Below are positions 24,408 to 34,416 of a stretch of 64,000 nucleotides of DNA, in pieces (positions within the stretch are counted from its first letter, which is position 1; every line of letters begins with the position of its first letter). The DNA is taken from contig NZ_JBANET010000018.1 of assembly GCF_037026685.1 (NCBI RefSeq), forward strand, positions 1 to 64,000, given 5' to 3'. The stretch comes from Orrella sp037026685. Lineage in GTDB: Bacteria > Pseudomonadota > Gammaproteobacteria > Burkholderiales > Burkholderiaceae_B. The position numbers and the translations under genes are program-made. A model generated the notes under the pieces. It did no database searches. It had not been told where the DNA came from and saw nothing but the letters and a program-made list of their open reading frames with translations.

Positions 24408-26750
24408 ATGAGTTCCGACAGGCTTTCCCGCTGCCCGGTGGCGCATGGCGCGGCCGCCGTGGACCAGGCCCCCAACGGCTGCCCGGTGAGCGCGCGCGCG
24501 GCCGCCTTCGATCCCTTTGGCGACGGCTACCAGCAGGATCCGCCCGAATACGTGCGCTGGGCGCGCGAGCAGGAGCCGGTGTTCTACAGCCCGCAGCTGG
24601 GTTATTGGGTGGTGACGCGCTACGACGACATCAAGGCGATCTTCCGGGACAACATCACGTTCAGCCCCTCGATCGCGCTGGAGAAGATCACGCCCACCGG
24701 CCCCGAGGCCAACGCGGTGCTGGCCTCGTATGGCTATGCCATGAACCGCACGCTGGTCAACGAGGACGAGCCGGCGCACATGCCGCGGCGGCGGCTGCTG
24801 ATGGAGCCTTTCACGCCCGAGGCGATCAGGCACCACGAGCCCATGGTCCGGCGCCTGGTGCGCGAGTACGTGGACCGCTTCATCGACAGCGGCCGGGTCG
24901 ACCTGGTGGACGCCATCCTGTGGGAGGTGCCGCTGACCGTGGCGCTGCACTTTCTCGGCGTGCCCGAGGAGGACATGGATACGCTGCGCAGGTATTCCAT
25001 CGCCCACACCGTCAACACCTGGGGCCGGCCCGGACCCGAGGAACAGGTGGCGGTGGCGCATGCGGTGGGCAACTTCTGGCAGTTCGCCGGCAAGGTGCTG
25101 GAGAAGATGCGCCAGGATCCGGACGCCCCGGGCTGGATGCAGTTCGGCATCCGCATGCAGAAGGACCATCCGCAGATCGTCACCGATTCGTACCTGCATT
25201 CGATGATGATGGCCGGCATCGTGGCCGCGCACGAGACCACCGCCAACGCCACGGCCAACGCCATGAAGCTGCTGCTGCAGCATCCCCAGGCCTGGCGCGA
25301 CATCTGCGAGGACGCCAGCCTGATCCCCAACGCCGTCGAGGAATGCCTGCGCCACAACGGCTCGGTGGCCGCGTGGCGGCGCCTGGCCACCCGCGACGTG
25401 GTGGTCGGCGGCATCCCGATCCCGGCCGGCTCCAGGCTGCTGATCGTCACCGCTTCGGCCAACCATGACGAGCGCCACTTCGGCGACGCCGATTTCTTCG
25501 ACATCCGGCGCGACAACGCGGCCGACCATCTTACTTTCGGCTATGGTGCGCACCAGTGCCTGGGCAAGAACCTGGCGCGCATGGAGATGCAGATATTCCT
25601 GGAGGAGTTCAGCCGCCGCCTGCCGCACATGAGGCTGGCCGAGCAACGCTTCACCTACGTGCCCAACACCTCGTTCCGCGGGCCCGAGCACCTGTGGGTG
25701 CAGTGGGATCCGGCGCAGAACCCCGAGCGCCGCGACCCTTCGGTTCGCGCGGCGCGCAGCGTGGTGCGCATCGGCGAGCCGGCGCGCCAGGTCGCCACGC
25801 GCACCTTGCGCGTGCAGGCGGTGGAGCCGGCCGCCGAAGGCATCGTGCGCGTGCGCCTGGCCGCGCCCGACGGGCGGGCCTTGCCGCGCTGGGCGCCGGG
25901 TTCGCACATCGACCTGGAGTGCGGCCAGGGCGAATGCTGGCGCCAGTATTCATTGTGCGGCGACCCGGCCGACACCCGGTATTTCGAGATCGCCGTGCTG
26001 CGCGAGGCCCAGGGCCGCGGCGGCTCGGCCTGGGTGCACGAGCGCCTGAAGCCGGGCGACACGGTGCGCGTGCGCGGCCCGCGCAACCATTTCCGCCTGG
26101 ACGAGCAGGCCGCAAGGCTGATCCTGGTGGCCGGCGGCATCGGCATCACGCCGATCAGCGCGATGGCGCGGCGGGCCCGCGAGCTGGGGCGGGACTACAC
26201 GCTGCACTACAGCGGCAGCGCGCGCCGGCGCATGGCCCTGCTGGACGAGCTTGCCGCCCTGCATGGCGAGCGCCTGCGGGTATATGCCGGCGACGAGGGC
26301 CGGCGCAACGATTTCGCTGCGCTGCTGGCCCGGCCCGACCCGGCCACCCGGATCCACGCCTGCGGCCCGGCGCGCATGCTCGATGCGCTGGCGGCGCAAT
26401 GCGCGGCCGCCGGCTGGCCCGAGGACGCCCTGCGCATCGAGCACTTCCACACCCAGCTGGCCGCGCTGGATCCCGGCCGCGAGCACGCCTTCACGGTCGA
26501 GCTCAAGGACAGCGGCCTGTCGCTGCAAGTGCCGGCCGACCAGACCGTGCTGGCCACCTTGCGGCGGCACAACATCGACGTGCAGAGCGATTGCGAGGAA
26601 GGCCTGTGCGGATCGTGCGAGGTGGCCGTGGCCGAGGGCGAAGTCGACCACCGCGACGTGGTACTGACCCGCGCCGAGCGGCAGGCCAACCGCAAGATGA
26701 TGGTGTGCTGCTCGCGCGCCAAGGGGCGGCGGCTGGTGCTGGAGCTGTAG
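24408..26750 (+). CDS. Self-sufficient cytochrome P450-reductase fusion (P450RhF/CYP116B type)
   Basis: The 780-residue protein combines three modules. A P450 domain (about 1-445) shows the I-helix AGIVAAHETTANA, the ExxR motif EECLR and the heme loop FGYGAHQCLG with thiolate Cys384. A flavin reductase (about 455-690) shows the FMN motif RQYSLC near 512 and the NAD(P)H motif GGIGITPI near 576. A plant-type [2Fe-2S] ferredoxin (about 695-780) has Cys729, 734, 737 and 767. This order and length match class VII P450s such as P450RhF, which take electrons from NAD(P)H without partners. Known relatives O-dealkylate or hydroxylate aromatics. The preceding Bug gene suggests an acidic, perhaps methoxylated aromatic, substrate (inference). 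Confidence 0.94.
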   Translation: MSSDRLSRCPVAHGAAAVDQAPNGCPVSARAAAFDPFGDGYQQDPPEYVRWAREQEPVFYSPQLGYWVVTRYDDIKAIFRDNITFSPSIALEKITPTGPEANAVLASYGYAMNRTLVNEDEPAHMPRRRLLMEPFTPEAIRHHEPMVRRLVREYVDRFIDSGRVDLVDAILWEVPLTVALHFLGVPEEDMDTLRRYSIAHTVNTWGRPGPEEQVAVAHAVGNFWQFAGKVLEKMRQDPDAPGWMQFGIRMQKDHPQIVTDSYLHSMMMAGIVAAHETTANATANAMKLLLQHPQAWRDICEDASLIPNAVEECLRHNGSVAAWRRLATRDVVVGGIPIPAGSRLLIVTASANHDERHFGDADFFDIRRDNAADHLTFGYGAHQCLGKNLARMEMQIFLEEFSRRLPHMRLAEQRFTYVPNTSFRGPEHLWVQWDPAQNPERRDPSVRAARSVVRIGEPARQVATRTLRVQAVEPAAEGIVRVRLAAPDGRALPRWAPGSHIDLECGQGECWRQYSLCGDPADTRYFEIAVLREAQGRGGSAWVHERLKPGDTVRVRGPRNHFRLDEQAARLILVAGGIGITPISAMARRARELGRDYTLHYSGSARRRMALLDELAALHGERLRVYAGDEGRRNDFAALLARPDPATRIHACGPARMLDALAAQCAAAGWPEDALRIEHFHTQLAALDPGREHAFTVELKDSGLSLQVPADQTVLATLRRHNIDVQSDCEEGLCGSCEVAVAEGEVDHRDVVLTRAERQANRKMMVCCSRAKGRRLVLEL

Positions 26751-26781
26751 GGGTCGTTGCGCGGCGCGGCGCGCCGCCGCG

Positions 26782-27597
26782 TCACTCCGGCCAATCGACC
26801 TGCAGCGACATGGAGTACTTCATCTTGGTGTAGGGGAAGGTGGTGATCGTGACCAGCATCGGCAGGTCGGCCTCGCCGTAATAGCGGCGCGTGATCACCA
26901 GTCCGGCGGTCTTGGCCGCGACCTTCAGGTCGGCCGCCATGTCCTTGCCGATGGGCGTGGCCGAGAACTCCTGGGTCACTTCGCGGATGCGCTGGCTGTA
27001 GCGCTGCTCGATAAGCTGCGACAACGGCATGCGCACCCGGCCGATGTCCTCGCGGATGGCCGCATAGTCCGGATGCACATAGGCCTCGGCATAGGCGACC
27101 GGCCTGCTCTGTCCGCCCAGCAGCTTGATGGCGCGCACGTACAGCCATTCCTGGCGCGGCGCGCACCCGAGCGTCTCGGCCTGGCGGGCGGTGGCCTTGA
27201 TGCTGCGCACCTGCTGCAGCCGCAGCGTGGCGTTCTTGATGTAGAGGAACAGGTCGGACAGCTGCGAGATGCGCTGCGTATAGCGCGTGGAAGACTTCAC
27301 CGCCTCGACGCGCGTGCCCACGCCGGGGCGGCGCGACACCATGCCGGTCTCGGTCAGCATGCGGATGGCCTCGCGCACGGTGTGGCGGCTGGCATCGTAG
27401 TGGGCGCACAGTTCGTGCTCGGTGGGCAGCAGCGTCATTACCGGATAGCGGCCGTTGCGTATGGCACGGGCCAAGTCATGATAGATGGCCTTGTAGCGCG
27501 GTGTGCGGGCGTCATCGAGCAGCGCGTCGGCGCCCGCGCTCACGGGCGCGGCGCCGACGGGAAATTCGGCCGCCTCGGACGGCATCGTTCGGGTCAT
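26782..27597 (-). CDS. GntR-family regulator with UTRA domain
   Basis: The 271-residue protein has a GntR winged helix (about 33-100; PRYKAIYHDLARAIRNGRYPVMTLLPTEHELCAHYDASRHTVREAIRMLTETGMV) and a UTRA ligand-binding domain (about 115-265; RQEWLYVRAIKLLGGQSRPVAYAEAYVHP). UTRA regulators (HutC/PhnF type) respond to small polar ligands. The ATG 27595-27597 has GGAGACAGA upstream. It is divergent from the ABC importer operon and faces three tandem 14-bp repeats in the intergenic region; control of the transport and dehydrogenase operon is the natural inference. It is convergent with the P450 gene, 31 bp apart. Confidence 0.9.
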   Translation of the reverse strand: MTRTMPSEAAEFPVGAAPVSAGADALLDDARTPRYKAIYHDLARAIRNGRYPVMTLLPTEHELCAHYDASRHTVREAIRMLTETGMVSRRPGVGTRVEAVKSSTRYTQRISQLSDLFLYIKNATLRLQQVRSIKATARQAETLGCAPRQEWLYVRAIKLLGGQSRPVAYAEAYVHPDYAAIREDIGRVRMPLSQLIEQRYSQRIREVTQEFSATPIGKDMAADLKVAAKTAGLVITRRYYGEADLPMLVTITTFPYTKMKYSMSLQVDWPE

Positions 27598-27691
27598 TCT
27601 GTCTCCTGGTGAGGGCCTGCAGGTCCCTGTGTCGTGGTCAGGCATGCGGGACAACACGGTATTGACAAATTTACCGCAATGCTGCAATTAT

Positions 27692-27733
27692 TTGTCCGGA
27701 CAAGAATGTCCGGACAAGAAGATCCGAACAAAT
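27692..27733. promoter_or_regulatory. Triple 14-bp tandem operator (NTGTCCGGACAAGA)
   Basis: Three abutting 14-bp units start at 27692 (TTGTCCGGACAAGA), 27706 (ATGTCCGGACAAGA) and 27720 (AGATCCGAACAAAT). The first two are palindromic (TTGTCCGGACAA; TGTCCGGACA), the third degenerate. They end 28 bp before the importer gene ATG, within the promoter/leader, and are well placed for repression by the divergent GntR/UTRA protein. Confidence 0.7.
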
Positions 27734-27761
27734 TGTACGGCCAACACGACAGGGGAAACAC

Positions 27762-28793
27762 ATGAGCAAGGTCATTGCAGTGCTCGCGGCGGCTTCGTTG
27801 GCAGTGGGCCTGCCGATGGGGGCCAGCGCCCAACAGAAGCTGGTGGTGGCGGGCTACGGCGGCTCGTTCGAGGACATCATGCGTCGCGACGTCTTCCCGC
27901 CCTTCGCCAAGCAGCATGGCGTGGAGTTCGACTACATGGCGGGCAACTCCACCAACACCGTCGCGCGCCTGCAGGCGCAGCGCAGCAACCAGCAAGTGGA
28001 CGTGGCCATCATCGACGACGGCCCCATGTACCAGGCCATCGCGCTGGGCTTTTGCGCGCCCATCCAGAACCTGCCGAAGCAGGACCTGTACGAGACCGCC
28101 CTGTACAAGGATGACAAGGCGGTGGCCATCGGCATCGTGGCCACCGGCATCATGTACAACAAGAAGGCCTTCGATGAGAAAAAGTGGGAGCCGCCCGCTT
28201 CCTGGGACGACCTGAAGGATCCCAGGTACAAGCAGCAGCTGGTGATTCCGCCGCTCAATAACACCTATGGCCTGCATACGCTGGTGCAGTACGCGCGTGC
28301 AGCCGGCGGCGGCGAGACCAACATCGATCCGGGCTTTACGACCATAGAGAAGGAAGTCGGCCCCAACGTGCTGGTCTACGAGCCCTCGCCCGGCAAGATG
28401 ACCGAACTGTTCTCCAGCGGGCAGGCTTCCATTGCGGTGTGGGGCAGCGGACGGGTCAAGGCCTTCGCCGACACGGGGTTCCCGGTGGGCTTCGTCTATC
28501 CCAAAGAGGGCGCCTACGCGCTGCTGTCCTCGGTGTGCCCGGTGGCCAAGGACAAGTCGCATCCGCTGGCCCAGGCCTTCGTCCAATACCTGGTCTCGCC
28601 CGAGGTGCAGACCCTGCTGGCTTCCAGTTATGGCTACGGGCCGGTCAACAGGAAGGCGCAGGCCCAGGACGACCCCAACGTACCCTTGCCCATCGGCGAG
28701 CGCGCCGAGAAGCTCATCGTGATTGACTGGGACACGGTCAACCAGAACCGCGATGCCTGGAACCGGCGCTGGACGCGCGAGATCGAGCGCTAA
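27762..28793 (+). CDS. PotD-type ABC transporter substrate-binding protein
   Basis: A 343-residue periplasmic protein with a signal peptide (VIAVLAAASLAVGLPMGASA). The family 1 extracellular binding fold follows: LVVAGYGGSFEDIMRRDVFPPFAKQHG, DVAIIDDGPMYQAIALGFC, GIMYNKKAF, KPPASWDDL-like turn, SFVQYLVSPEVQ-like end. It resembles spermidine/putrescine (PotD) and related amine-binding proteins. It is first in an operon with an ATPase, two permeases and four redox proteins, so the imported amine or opine-like compound is presumably oxidised by them. Confidence 0.9.
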   Translation: MSKVIAVLAAASLAVGLPMGASAQQKLVVAGYGGSFEDIMRRDVFPPFAKQHGVEFDYMAGNSTNTVARLQAQRSNQQVDVAIIDDGPMYQAIALGFCAPIQNLPKQDLYETALYKDDKAVAIGIVATGIMYNKKAFDEKKWEPPASWDDLKDPRYKQQLVIPPLNNTYGLHTLVQYARAAGGGETNIDPGFTTIEKEVGPNVLVYEPSPGKMTELFSSGQASIAVWGSGRVKAFADTGFPVGFVYPKEGAYALLSSVCPVAKDKSHPLAQAFVQYLVSPEVQTLLASSYGYGPVNRKAQAQDDPNVPLPIGERAEKLIVIDWDTVNQNRDAWNRRWTREIER

Positions 28794-28815
28794 GGCGCCA
28801 GCAAGGGACGACGCC

Positions 28816-29862
<1,047 letters not shown>

Positions 29863-29863
29863 C

Positions 29864-30730
29864 ATGCCCGGCCGCGTCAATCCCTGGCTGCTTAGCGCGC
29901 CCGCCCTGCTGGTCTATGCCACCTTCCTCGTGGTGCCCCTGGCGTTGGTATTCCTGATCAGCTTTTTCGACTTCGAGTTCTACGGCGGCATCCAGGCGGC
30001 TTTCTCCTGGCATAACTACGTCGAGATCTTCACGGACGGCTACTACTACGAGGTCTACGCCCGCACCTTTGGCGTGGCGGCCGGCGTGACGCTGGCCTGC
30101 CTGGTGCTGGGCACCGCCGAGGCCTATGTGCTCTCGCGCATGGCCAACCCCTGGAAGAGTCTGTTCCTGATGGTGGTGCTCGGGCCTTTGCTGATTTCCG
30201 TGGTGGTACGTACCTTGGGCTGGGCGCTGTTGTTCGGCTCCACCGGCTTGATCAGCAAGACGCTGCTGGCCCTGGGGCTGGTGTCCTCGCCCGTCAGTCT
30301 CATGTACAGCAACCTGGGCGTGGGCATTGCGCTGACGCACGTGCTGGTGCCCTTCATGGTGATTGCGGTGTGGGCCTCGCTGCAGCGCATCAACCCGTCC
30401 ACCGAGGCCGCGGCCCTGTCGCTGGGCGCCAGCCAGTTCACCGTGATCCGGCGCGTCATCGTGCCCCAGGTGATGCCTGGCATCCTGTCTGGCGCCATCA
30501 TGGTGTTCGCCATGGCCTCCAGCGCCTTCGCCACGCCGGCCATCGTGGGCGGGCGCCGCCTGAAGACAGTGGCCACCGCCGCCTACGACGAGTTTCTGAA
30601 CACCTTGAACTGGCCGCTGGGCGCCGCGCTGGCCATGGTGCTGCTGGTGGCGACGGTGGTGGTCCTGCTGGCGGCCAACCGTCTGGTCGAGCGCCGCTAC
30701 GGTGCAGTATTCAACCAGGGAGGGCATTGA
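29864..30730 (+). CDS. ABC transporter permease (PotB type)
   Basis: A 288-residue inner-membrane permease with six predicted helices and the EAA coupling loop EAAALSLGASQFTVIRRVIVPQVMPGI (about 185-211) that docks on the ATPase. It follows the ATPase stop by one base and overlaps the next permease start (TGATG), so expression is tightly coupled. It belongs to the spermidine/putrescine class by order and length. Confidence 0.92.
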   Translation: MPGRVNPWLLSAPALLVYATFLVVPLALVFLISFFDFEFYGGIQAAFSWHNYVEIFTDGYYYEVYARTFGVAAGVTLACLVLGTAEAYVLSRMANPWKSLFLMVVLGPLLISVVVRTLGWALLFGSTGLISKTLLALGLVSSPVSLMYSNLGVGIALTHVLVPFMVIAVWASLQRINPSTEAAALSLGASQFTVIRRVIVPQVMPGILSGAIMVFAMASSAFATPAIVGGRRLKTVATAAYDEFLNTLNWPLGAALAMVLLVATVVVLLAANRLVERRYGAVFNQGGH

Positions 30731-31530
30731 TGACCCTGCGCAACGGTCCCATCGGGCTGATCTTTCATACGCTGTTCATCGCCTTCATCCTGGCGCCCAT
30801 CGTGATGGTGTGCGCGGTAGCCTTCACTTCGCAGGGATTTATCTCGCTGCCCACCGAAGGCCTGTCGTTGCGCTGGTTCCGCGCCATCCTGGACAATCCG
30901 CGCTTCATCGACGCCTTCTGGTTCAGCCTGGGGCTGGGCGCCCTGTCGGCCACGGTGGCCATCGTGCTGGCGGTGCCGGCCTCGCTGGCCGTGGCGCGGG
31001 GCCGGTTTCGCGGCCGCGAGGCCCTGCTGGCCTTTTTCATGTCGCCGCTCATGATCCCGCACGTGGTGCTAGGCCTGGCCTTTCTCAAGTTCTTCACCAG
31101 CGCAGGCCTGGTGGGCACCTATTTCGGCCTGGCGGTGGCGCACGTCATCATCGTCATGCCCTATGCCCTGCGGCTGGTGCTGGCCTCGGCCACGGGCCTG
31201 GACCCGGTCCTGGAGCGCGCCGCGATGTCGCTGGGCGCCTCCGGCTGGACGACATTTCGCCGCATCGTGCTGCCGCTGGTGCTGCCGGGCATCGTCAGCG
31301 GCTGGGTGATCGCCTTCATCACCAGCTTCGACGAACTGACCATGTCCATCTTCATCGCTTCGCCGTCGACCACCACGCTGCCGGTGCGCATCTTCCTGCA
31401 TATCGAGGACACCATCGACCCGTTGGTGACGGCGGTCTCCGCTGTGCTGATCTACGCGACGGCGATCGCCGTCCTGGTCCTGGACCGCTTCATCGGCCTG
31501 GAGAAACTGTTCGTGGGGAAGGGCAGGTGA
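30730..31530 (+). CDS. ABC transporter permease (PotC type)
   Basis: A 266-residue permease with about six membrane helices (LIFHTLFIAFILAPIVMVCAVAF at the start) and EAA loop ERAAMSLGASGWTTFRRIVLPLVLPGI (about 168-194). Its ATG shares a base with the stop of the previous permease, and its own stop shares a base with the ATG of the first DAO-type gene, so transporter and catabolic genes form one transcription unit. Confidence 0.92.
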   Translation: MTLRNGPIGLIFHTLFIAFILAPIVMVCAVAFTSQGFISLPTEGLSLRWFRAILDNPRFIDAFWFSLGLGALSATVAIVLAVPASLAVARGRFRGREALLAFFMSPLMIPHVVLGLAFLKFFTSAGLVGTYFGLAVAHVIIVMPYALRLVLASATGLDPVLERAAMSLGASGWTTFRRIVLPLVLPGIVSGWVIAFITSFDELTMSIFIASPSTTTLPVRIFLHIEDTIDPLVTAVSAVLIYATAIAVLVLDRFIGLEKLFVGKGR

Positions 31531-32693
31531 TGGCGAAACAGGCAAAGTTCCCGCCGGCGGCGGACGCGCAGCCGCCGCACGGCATCTACGACGCGGCCGT
31601 GATCGGCGGCGCACTGGTGGGCTCGGCCATCGCCTATGGTCTGCGCCGCCAACTCGAACGCGTGGCGGTACTGGACGAAGGCGACGTGGCCTACCGCGCC
31701 TCGCGGGGCAACTTCGGGCTGGTCTGGGTGCAAAGCAAGGGCATGGGCCTGCCCCGCTACGGCGGCTGGACGCTGCAATCGGCGCGGTTGTGGCCGCAGC
31801 TGGCCGCCGAACTGCTGGACAAGACCGGGGTGGACGTGTGCCTGGAGCAGCGCGGCGGCCTGCATGCGCTGCTTTCGGAGGAAGAGGCCGAAGCGCGTGT
31901 CCGTTTCATGAGCGCCTTGCTGCAACAGCCCGGGATGAGCCGCTACGAATGGCGGCTGATCGAGCGCAAGGAGTTGGCCGAGCGGGTCCCGGGCATTGGT
32001 CCGCAGGTATATGGCGCCATCTGGAGCCCGGTCGATGGCATTGCCAATCCCCTGAAGCTGCTGCACGCCCTGCACATCGCCTTCTCGCGCGAAGGGGTGC
32101 ACTACCTGCCACGCTGTCCGGCCGGGGGCATCCGGCAGGCCGACGGCATGTTTCATATCGAGACGCCACGCGGCACGCTGCGCGCGCGCAAGCTGGTGGT
32201 GGCGGCGGGACTGGGCAATCGTACGCTGGGCGGGCATATAGGCCTGGACGTGCCGGTACGCCCGCAGCGCGGCCGGATCATCGTGCTCGAGCGCACCCGC
32301 CGCATGCTGGAACTGCCCTTCAGTACCTTGCGCCAGATGGACGAAGGTTCGTGGCTGATCGGCGATTCGCAGGAAGAAGCCGGCTTTGCCGACGAGCCGC
32401 CAGGACTGCCCGTGCTGGGCACGTTGGCCGAGCGCGCGGTGCGCATTCTGCCGGCGTTGCGCCAGGTGCGCGTGGTGCGCTCCTGGGCGGCGCTGCGCGT
32501 CATGTCGCGCGATGGATTCCCTATCTACGAGCAGTCGCCGTCCTGTCCCGGCGCCTTCGTCGCCACCTGCCACAGCGGGGTGACGCTGGCGGCCGCCCAT
32601 GCGCTGGCGCTTGCGCCCATGATCGCGGCCGGTGCGCTGGACGAGGACATGGCGCCGTTTTCCACCCGGAGGTTCCATGTTCCAGAGGCTTGA
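31530..32693 (+). CDS. FAD-dependent DAO-family dehydrogenase subunit (first of two)
   Basis: The 387-residue protein has an N-terminal dinucleotide fold (YDAAVIGGALVGSAIAYGLRR, about 19-39) and the DAO/glycine-oxidase architecture, ending GFPIYEQSPSCPGAFVATCHSGVTLAAAHA, the C-terminal FAD contact. It is related to beta subunits of opine oxidases (OoxB/NoxB), D-hydroxyproline dehydrogenase and HcnC. In these, the DAO chain oxidises an amine or imino acid and passes electrons to the alpha subunit. The next two genes encode the expected Fe-S and FAD alpha partners. It overlaps the Fe-S gene by 17 bp. Confidence 0.88.
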   Translation: MAKQAKFPPAADAQPPHGIYDAAVIGGALVGSAIAYGLRRQLERVAVLDEGDVAYRASRGNFGLVWVQSKGMGLPRYGGWTLQSARLWPQLAAELLDKTGVDVCLEQRGGLHALLSEEEAEARVRFMSALLQQPGMSRYEWRLIERKELAERVPGIGPQVYGAIWSPVDGIANPLKLLHALHIAFSREGVHYLPRCPAGGIRQADGMFHIETPRGTLRARKLVVAAGLGNRTLGGHIGLDVPVRPQRGRIIVLERTRRMLELPFSTLRQMDEGSWLIGDSQEEAGFADEPPGLPVLGTLAERAVRILPALRQVRVVRSWAALRVMSRDGFPIYEQSPSCPGAFVATCHSGVTLAAAHALALAPMIAAGALDEDMAPFSTRRFHVPEA

Positions 32694-32985
32694 ACAAGCC
32701 GCGGTCCAGGCCGAGCGCGCGCCGGTGCGCGTGACGGTCGATGGCGGCGAGGTACGCTGCCGCGAAGGCGACAGCGTTGCCGCCGCATTGCTGGCCAGCG
32801 GTCATTTCGATTGCCGCGATACCGTTGTCCAAGGCGTGCCGCGAGGCCCCTTTTGCATGATGGGCGTGTGCTACGACTGCCTGGTCACCATAGACGGCAT
32901 CGCCAACCGCCAGGCCTGCATGACGCCGGTACACGCGGGCATGCGCATCGAGCGCCAGCGCGGCGCGCCCGAGGTGCAGCCATGA
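32677..32985 (+). CDS. Small (2Fe-2S)-binding subunit (HcnA/OoxA-N type)
   Basis: A 102-residue ferredoxin-like protein. Cys60, Cys65, Cys68 and Cys81 in FCMMGVCYDCLV...ACMTP form the plant-type [2Fe-2S] motif. Such small chains correspond to HcnA and to the gamma subunit of D-hydroxyproline dehydrogenase, shuttling electrons between the two flavoproteins. It overlaps the upstream DAO gene by 17 bp and the following gene by 4 bp, so stoichiometric synthesis is likely. No signal peptide. Confidence 0.9.
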   Translation: MFQRLEQAAVQAERAPVRVTVDGGEVRCREGDSVAAALLASGHFDCRDTVVQGVPRGPFCMMGVCYDCLVTIDGIANRQACMTPVHAGMRIERQRGAPEVQP

Positions 32986-34415
32986 TCGCCGGGCAATGTG
33001 AATTGCTGGTGGTCGGCGCCGGGCCTGCCGGCATGGCTGCGGCCACGGCAGCCTGCGACCTGGGCGTGGACACGGTGCTGCTCGATGAGCAGTCGTCCCC
33101 CGGCGGGCAGATTTATCGCGGCATCACCGCCACCCCTGTCACGGACAAGCGCATCCTGGGCGATGACTATTGGCACGGCGCTTCGCTGGTCGAACCGTTG
33201 CACGCCAGCGGCGCGCGCTACGAGCCGGGCGCCACCGTCTGGGCCGTCGCCCGCATGACCGCCGACTCGCCCGGTGACGGTTTCGAGGTTGCGTATTCGG
33301 TGGACGGCCAGGCGCGCATGTTGCGCGCCCGCTACCTGTTGCTGGCCACCGGCGCGCAAGAGCGGCCTTTTCCCATCGCCGGTTGGACGCTGCCTGGCGT
33401 GATGACGGCGGGCGCCGCCCAGATCCTGCTCAAGTCCGCCGGGCTGGTGCCCACCGGGCGCACGGTGCTGGCCGGCTGCGGACCCCTGCTATACCTGGTG
33501 GCTTGGCAGTACCTGAACGCCGGGGCGAAGATCGACGTGCTGCTGGAAACCACCGAACCGGGCAGGCTGGCGCGGGCCTTGCCGCACGCGCTGGATTTCT
33601 TGCGCTCGCCCTACTTCGCCAAGGGCATGAAGCTGGTGCGCCGCGTCAGGCAGGCAGTGCCTGTCGTCAAGGGCGTGCGGGATCTGCGGGCATCGGGAGC
33701 AGGCCGCCTGGAGACGGTGAGCTATACCGCTGGAGGCGCCACGCGGACGATCCCGGCGGATCAGTTGCTGCTGCACCAGGGCGTGGTGCCCAACGTCAAC
33801 CTCTCGCGCGCCGTGGGGATAGAGCACGAGTGGAACGAGGTCCTGGACTGCTGGCAACCACGGGTGGACGAGTGGGGCGCCACTTCGGTGCACGGCATTG
33901 GCATGGCCGGCGACGGCTCGGGCATCGCCGGCGCGTTGGCCGCCGAGCATCGGGGCCGGCTGGCGGCCTTGCATGCCGCCGCGGAACTGGGCCATATCGA
34001 TACCGCCCGGCGCGACCGCCAGGCCGGCCCGCATCGGCGGGCCCTGGCCCGCGCCGTGCGGGGCCGGGCCTTTTTCGACACGCTGTACAAGGCTTCCGAT
34101 GCCAGCCGCCGCCCAACGGGCGACACCATCGTGTGCCGCTGCGAAGAAGTCACCGCGCAGCAGGTGCGCGAGACAGTGGCCCTGGGCTGTTCGGGGCCCA
34201 ACCAGATGAAGGCCTTCTTGCGTTGCGGCATGGGACCCTGCCAGGGCCGGTTCTGCGGCCTGACGGTCAGCGAGCTGATCGCGCAGGAGCGCGGCGTGCC
34301 GGTCAGCGAAGTGGGCTACTACCGCTTGCGTTTTCCCACCAAGCCGCTCACCTTGGGCGAGCTGGCCGCCTTGCCGCAGACCGAGGCGGCGCGCAGCGCG
34401 GTGGTCCGCAAGTGA
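32982..34415 (+). CDS. FAD/NAD(P)-binding oxidoreductase alpha subunit with BFD-like Fe-S site
   Basis: The 477-residue protein begins with an FAD fold (LLVVGAGPAGMAAATAACDLG, about 8-28), has the LATGAQERPFPIAGWTLPGVMTAGAAQ segment of HcnB/OoxA proteins, and ends with a BFD-type [2Fe-2S] domain: CRCEEV near 382 and CGMGPCQGRFC near 413-423. This is the alpha subunit of opine-oxidase / D-hydroxyproline dehydrogenase / hydrogen cyanide synthase complexes. It is flanked on both sides by DAO-type subunits, which is not the usual one-alpha, one-beta arrangement. Confidence 0.9.
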   Translation: MIAGQCELLVVGAGPAGMAAATAACDLGVDTVLLDEQSSPGGQIYRGITATPVTDKRILGDDYWHGASLVEPLHASGARYEPGATVWAVARMTADSPGDGFEVAYSVDGQARMLRARYLLLATGAQERPFPIAGWTLPGVMTAGAAQILLKSAGLVPTGRTVLAGCGPLLYLVAWQYLNAGAKIDVLLETTEPGRLARALPHALDFLRSPYFAKGMKLVRRVRQAVPVVKGVRDLRASGAGRLETVSYTAGGATRTIPADQLLLHQGVVPNVNLSRAVGIEHEWNEVLDCWQPRVDEWGATSVHGIGMAGDGSGIAGALAAEHRGRLAALHAAAELGHIDTARRDRQAGPHRRALARAVRGRAFFDTLYKASDASRRPTGDTIVCRCEEVTAQQVRETVALGCSGPNQMKAFLRCGMGPCQGRFCGLTVSELIAQERGVPVSEVGYYRLRFPTKPLTLGELAALPQTEAARSAVVRK

Positions 34416-34416
34416 T

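Noticed and set aside
23304..25907. 867-codon minus-strand open frame opposite the Bug and P450 genes
   Set aside because: The plus strand has strong domain evidence in two separate genes; the antisense translation is low complexity.
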